Shown here piece by piece: positions 5,962 to 7,179 of a stretch of DNA of 7,179 bases; position 1 is the stretch's first letter, and every line of letters begins with the position of its first letter. Origin of the DNA: DASZZX01 sp036260415 (GTDB lineage: Bacteria; Actinomycetota; Nitriliruptoria; Nitriliruptorales; JAHWKO01). The DNA is taken from assembly GCA_036260415.1 (NCBI GenBank), contig DASZZX010000383.1, positions 1-7,179 on the forward strand, in the 5' to 3' direction. The notes beneath the pieces are model-generated. The model was not told where the DNA came from. It did no database searches and worked only from the letters and a program-made list of their open reading frames with translations. The position numbers and the translations under genes are program-made.

Positions 5962-6029
5962 GCAACCCAGCAGCCACGCCGGGACTTGCCTCCCGCGCTA
6001 GACAAGCTATCTTGTCTAAGTGCGGATAG
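5958..6029 (+). CDS. Possible 23-residue leader or remnant ORF
   Basis: GTG at 5958 overlaps the stop of the HTH gene (GTGA) and opens MSNPAATPGLASRARQAIL to a TAG at 6027-6029, one base before the next gene's start. The overlap is the usual coupling seen between an excisionase gene and its downstream partner, so it may be the beginning of a gene whose body was replaced. It has no recognisable motif, and its last third is the operator palindrome. It may not be translated at all. Confidence 0.2.
   Translation: MSNPAATPGLASRARQAILSKCG
5986..6013 (+). promoter_or_regulatory. Putative promoter of the second toxin-antitoxin pair
   Basis: TTGCCT (5986-5991) and TATCTT (6008-6013), 16 bp apart, resemble a housekeeping sigma promoter and are AT-rich for this DNA. 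A start near 6020 would leave a leader of about 10 bases before GTG 6030. The -10 hexamer lies within the palindrome at 5999-6018. Confidence 0.45.
5999..6018. promoter_or_regulatory. Palindromic operator before toxin-antitoxin genes
   Basis: TAGACAAG-CTAT-CTTGTCTA is a perfect inverted repeat with 8-bp arms around 4 bases, ending 11 bases before the toxin-like gene and covering the putative -10 box. Type II toxin-antitoxin operons are commonly autorepressed by the antitoxin at such sites. Here the antitoxin candidate carries a C-terminal HTH that could read it. Confidence 0.6.
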
Positions 6030-6251
6030 GTGAGCCCTGCCCGGAAGCACGGTGTCAGCGATGCGGACATCTGGCACGCGGTTCGCAACGCCCTCCGCTG
6101 GGTGGAGATGGAAGACGACCTGACGATGCTGATCGGACCGGCAGCCGACGGCGCGCTGCTGGAGATTGGCGTCCTCGACATCGACGGCGATGACGCGGTG
6201 GTCATCCACGCGATGTCCCTGCGACGGAAGTTCTACCGATTCCTCCGCTGA
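6030..6251 (+). CDS. Putative toxin of a toxin-antitoxin pair (BrnT/RelE-like appearance)
   Basis: 73-residue basic-tailed protein. The pattern KHGVSDADIWHAVRNALRW, an acidic turn, DDLTMLIGPAADGALLEIGVL, then VVIHAMSLRRKFYRFLR matches a group of small actinobacterial proteins of BrnT-like appearance. These have an N-terminal helix with KHGVS, a beta strand with IGP, and a C-terminal IHA-x-x-LR-x-KF ending. BrnT-type toxins are RelE-fold ribonucleases; activity here is inferred from pattern and neighbourhood, not proved by a catalytic motif I can assign. It starts at GTG 6030, just after a palindromic operator with a short leader. Its TGA stop forms part of the next gene's Shine-Dalgarno (TGAGGAGG), so the pair is tightly coupled. 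Alternative: a small protein of other function co-expressed with a regulator. Confidence 0.55.
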   Translation: MSPARKHGVSDADIWHAVRNALRWVEMEDDLTMLIGPAADGALLEIGVLDIDGDDAVVIHAMSLRRKFYRFLR

Positions 6252-6257
6252 GGAGGT
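6251..6257 (+). promoter_or_regulatory. Strong Shine-Dalgarno for the antitoxin gene
   Basis: AGGAGGT, a full match to the 16S 3' end, starts at the last base of the toxin stop. From its AGGAGG core the distance to ATG 6265 is 8 bases, but only 2 to ATG 6259, so 6265 is the likelier start. A much stronger site here than before the toxin GTG fits the need for antitoxin excess. Confidence 0.65.
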
Positions 6258-6264
6258 GATGCAG

Positions 6265-6540
6265 ATGCGACGACACACGGACGAGGAGATCGAACGGGCG
6301 GCGGAGCGCTTCGAGGAGTTGGCCGAAAAGCTCGATCCCGAGAAGGCCGAGGTGATTGACACCGAAGACCTCCGCGGGGTTGCCGTTGCCGCTGAGGCGG
6401 TGCGTGATGACGAGGAGCGGCTGCGGGACGCTGTTGAGGTCGCTCGAGAGCATGGAAGGTCGTGGAACCAGATCGCGGTCGCGCTCGGCGTGTCACGTCA
6501 GGCGGCGCGCCAGCGCTTTTCCGACAAGGTGCAGACCTGA
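6265..6540 (+). CDS. Putative HTH antitoxin
   Basis: 91-residue acidic protein, almost wholly helical. Residues 1-62 are charged helices (TDEEIERAAERFEELAEKL, then DTEDLRGVAVAAEAVRDDEE and RLRDAVEVAREH), plausible for dimerisation and toxin capture. Residues 63-86 are an HTH: HGRSWNQIAVALGVSRQAARQRFS, with the 'W-x-x-IA-x-x-LG-x-SRQAARQRF' pattern common in actinobacterial regulators. It follows the toxin-like gene at once and has a far stronger ribosome site, as expected for an antitoxin. The DNA-binding end suggests it represses the pair through the palindrome at 5999-6018. Having the DNA-binding domain at the C-terminus is unlike many antitoxins, which bind DNA through the N-terminus. It could instead be a stand-alone regulator. 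Confidence 0.6.
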   Translation: MRRHTDEEIERAAERFEELAEKLDPEKAEVIDTEDLRGVAVAAEAVRDDEERLRDAVEVAREHGRSWNQIAVALGVSRQAARQRFSDKVQT

Positions 6541-6590
6541 CTCCAGCGCAGTCGTGTGACGCGACCCGACAGGCACGCCAGCCGACTCCC

Positions 6591-6612
6591 GTGACACCAT
6601 CGTGACACCATG
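6591..6612. repeat. 11-bp tandem repeat pair (site C)
   Basis: GTGACACCATC followed by GTGACACCATG, a near copy of site A at 3200-3221. It stands exactly 80 bases before the 17-bp repeat at 6671, the same distance as site B to 4433. The gap 6541-6685 has no gene and is built from these repeats. Confidence 0.6.
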
Positions 6613-6670
6613 AGATCCGGAACAGCCTGACACGAGGGGCACTGCTTGGCATCACACGGATGTCTTTTCC

Positions 6671-6687
6671 CAGGTCAGCGGCACAGT
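6671..6687. repeat. 17-bp repeat CAGGTCAGCGGCACAGT, right copy
   Basis: Identical to 4433-4449. Its last two bases are the first two of the tRNA-like relic, so it abuts that sequence directly. Candidate right boundary of an inner element. Confidence 0.65.
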
Positions 6688-6776
6688 GAGAGATGTGGCG
6701 ACACTGTCGACCACGCGGCCAACACGGTTCAGGTCCGTGTGGGCGCAAGCCCATGGAGGTTAAAGTCCTCTCTCGC
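6686..6776 (+). pseudogene. tRNA-Leu(CAG)-like pseudogene at island right end
   Basis: Anticodon arm ACACGG-TTCAGGT-CCGTGT is intact with anticodon CAG, and the variable arm TGGGC-GCAA-GCCCA is the long type of tRNA-Leu. The ends GTGAGAG (6686-6692) and CTCTCGC (6770-6776) can pair with one T-G wobble. The D arm is about 10 bases too long. The T loop reads TTAAAGT instead of TTCAAGT. About two bases are missing between T stem and acceptor strand, so both cannot form fully. It is most likely a dead tRNA-Leu, either carried by the element or left by insertion. A functional, odd tRNA cannot be excluded by eye. Confidence 0.6.
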
Positions 6777-6792
6777 CCACCTGGCAGCTGAG
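6751..6792. repeat. Putative attR: tRNA-Leu 3' end repeat, right copy
   Basis: Partner of 3084-3125, with shared blocks CCATGG, CTCTCGC and TGGCAGCT. The shared TGGCAGCT extends past the tRNA itself, which argues that flanking chromosomal sequence was also duplicated or carried, not just that two leucine tRNAs look alike. The inserted segment between the copies is about 3.65 kb. Confidence 0.55.
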
Positions 6793-6816
6793 CGGCCGAC
6801 ACCACCGCGCACAGGT

Positions 6817-7089
6817 TCACTCGTGGTTGGGAGCTACCACCGTGTCACCGGCCAGCGCGCGCCGGAACTCCTGCAGCAGCCGCCACACCCGTTCATCGAG
6901 GCCGGCATCGAGTGCGTCCTTCTCGATGTAGGCGAACGCCCCCCGGGCCCTGGCAGCACCACCCATCAGCTCCGACTCCATGGCGGACAGCGCGGCGACC
7001 ATGGTGCGTGGCGACCGGGTCAGAATCTGGGGCAGGGCCTCCAACCCGTCCATACGCGGCATCCGCAGGTCCAGCAGCACGACGTCCGG
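6817..7089 (-). CDS. Response-regulator receiver domain, 5'-partial
   Basis: C-terminal part of a CheY-like receiver that accepts a phosphoryl group from a histidine kinase. From 7089 downward it reads PDVVLLDLRMPRMDGLEALP, with the phospho-acceptor Asp in VLLD and the usual MPxMDG loop. TMVAALSAME follows, with the conserved Ser/Thr position at the end of the fourth strand. AYIEKD carries the conserved Lys. The protein ends about 35 residues later with no DNA-binding domain, so it is a single-domain regulator or a receiver at the end of a larger protein. Upstream of 7089 the sequence folds back on itself as an inverted repeat, so the N-terminal half is unavailable or misassembled. GTG 7080 is internal to the fold and unlikely to be the start. 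Confidence 0.75.
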   Translation of the reverse strand, partial: PDVVLLDLRMPRMDGLEALPQILTRSPRTMVAALSAMESELMGGAARARGAFAYIEKDALDAGLDERVWRLLQEFRRALAGDTVVAPNHE

Positions 7090-7179
7090 CTGGACCTGCG
7101 GATGCCGCGTATGGACGGGTTGGAGGCCCTGCCCCAGATTCTGACCCGGTCGCCACGCACCATGGTCGCCGCGCTGTCC
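6985..7179. repeat. 91-bp perfect inverted repeat at window end
   Basis: Bases 7089-7179 are the exact reverse complement of 6985-7075, separated by 13 bases (7076-7088). Both arms encode the same receiver segment (LDLRMPRMDGLEALPQILT), one on each strand. The right arm reaches the last base of the window, so its full extent is not visible. Such a repeat of coding sequence is more typical of a fold-back chimera at a contig end than of a natural element. Confidence 0.9.

Noticed and set aside
6893..7156. 87-residue - strand open frame in the receiver region
   Set aside because: Wrong frame relative to the conserved receiver motifs, and partly produced by the terminal inverted repeat.

Overview
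The window is high-GC DNA with GTG starts and GC-biased third codon positions throughout, which suggests an actinobacterium. I cannot name a genus from the sequence. It has a chromosomal left part, a small and heavily decayed integrated island in the middle, and chromosomal sequence again at the right edge.

Left part (1-3112, + strand): two consecutive genes for family 5 (oligopeptide/dipeptide/nickel type) ABC-transporter solute-binding proteins. The first is cut by the window start. The second is a divergent lipoprotein paralogue starting 5 bases after the first stops. No permease or ATPase gene is visible. A complete tRNA-Leu(GAG) gene follows.

Island (about 3113-6790): the 3' end of the tRNA-Leu recurs in degraded form at 6751-6792, inside a tRNA-Leu(CAG)-like relic, so the segment between looks like DNA inserted at a tRNA 3' end. 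It holds two broken tyrosine integrases on the - strand, whose last 250 bp are about 95% identical. The left copy keeps the core-binding half and the extreme C-terminus but has lost the catalytic middle. The right copy keeps the catalytic domain but has a TAG stop, a frameshift and no N-terminus. Between them lies an intact hicB-hicA toxin-antitoxin pair. Right of them are a fragment of a Cro/CI-type repressor, a roughly 400-bp non-coding stretch with an 11-bp-phased dyad of RCRCACAA sites, an AlpA/excisionase-like HTH gene, and a second putative toxin-antitoxin pair. That pair has a palindrome over its probable promoter and a strong Shine-Dalgarno in front of the antitoxin. Pairs of 11-bp tandem repeats occur at three boundaries; at two of them they stand exactly 80 bp before the same 17-bp sequence. 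I read these as possible integrase arm and core sites, perhaps from two related elements inserted one after the other. The overall picture is an island that lost its integrases while its two addiction modules stayed intact.

Right part (6817-7179, - strand): the 3' end of a response-regulator receiver gene, running into a perfect 91-bp inverted repeat that reaches the window edge. This may be an assembly or amplification fold-back and should be checked before the terminal 100 bases are trusted.
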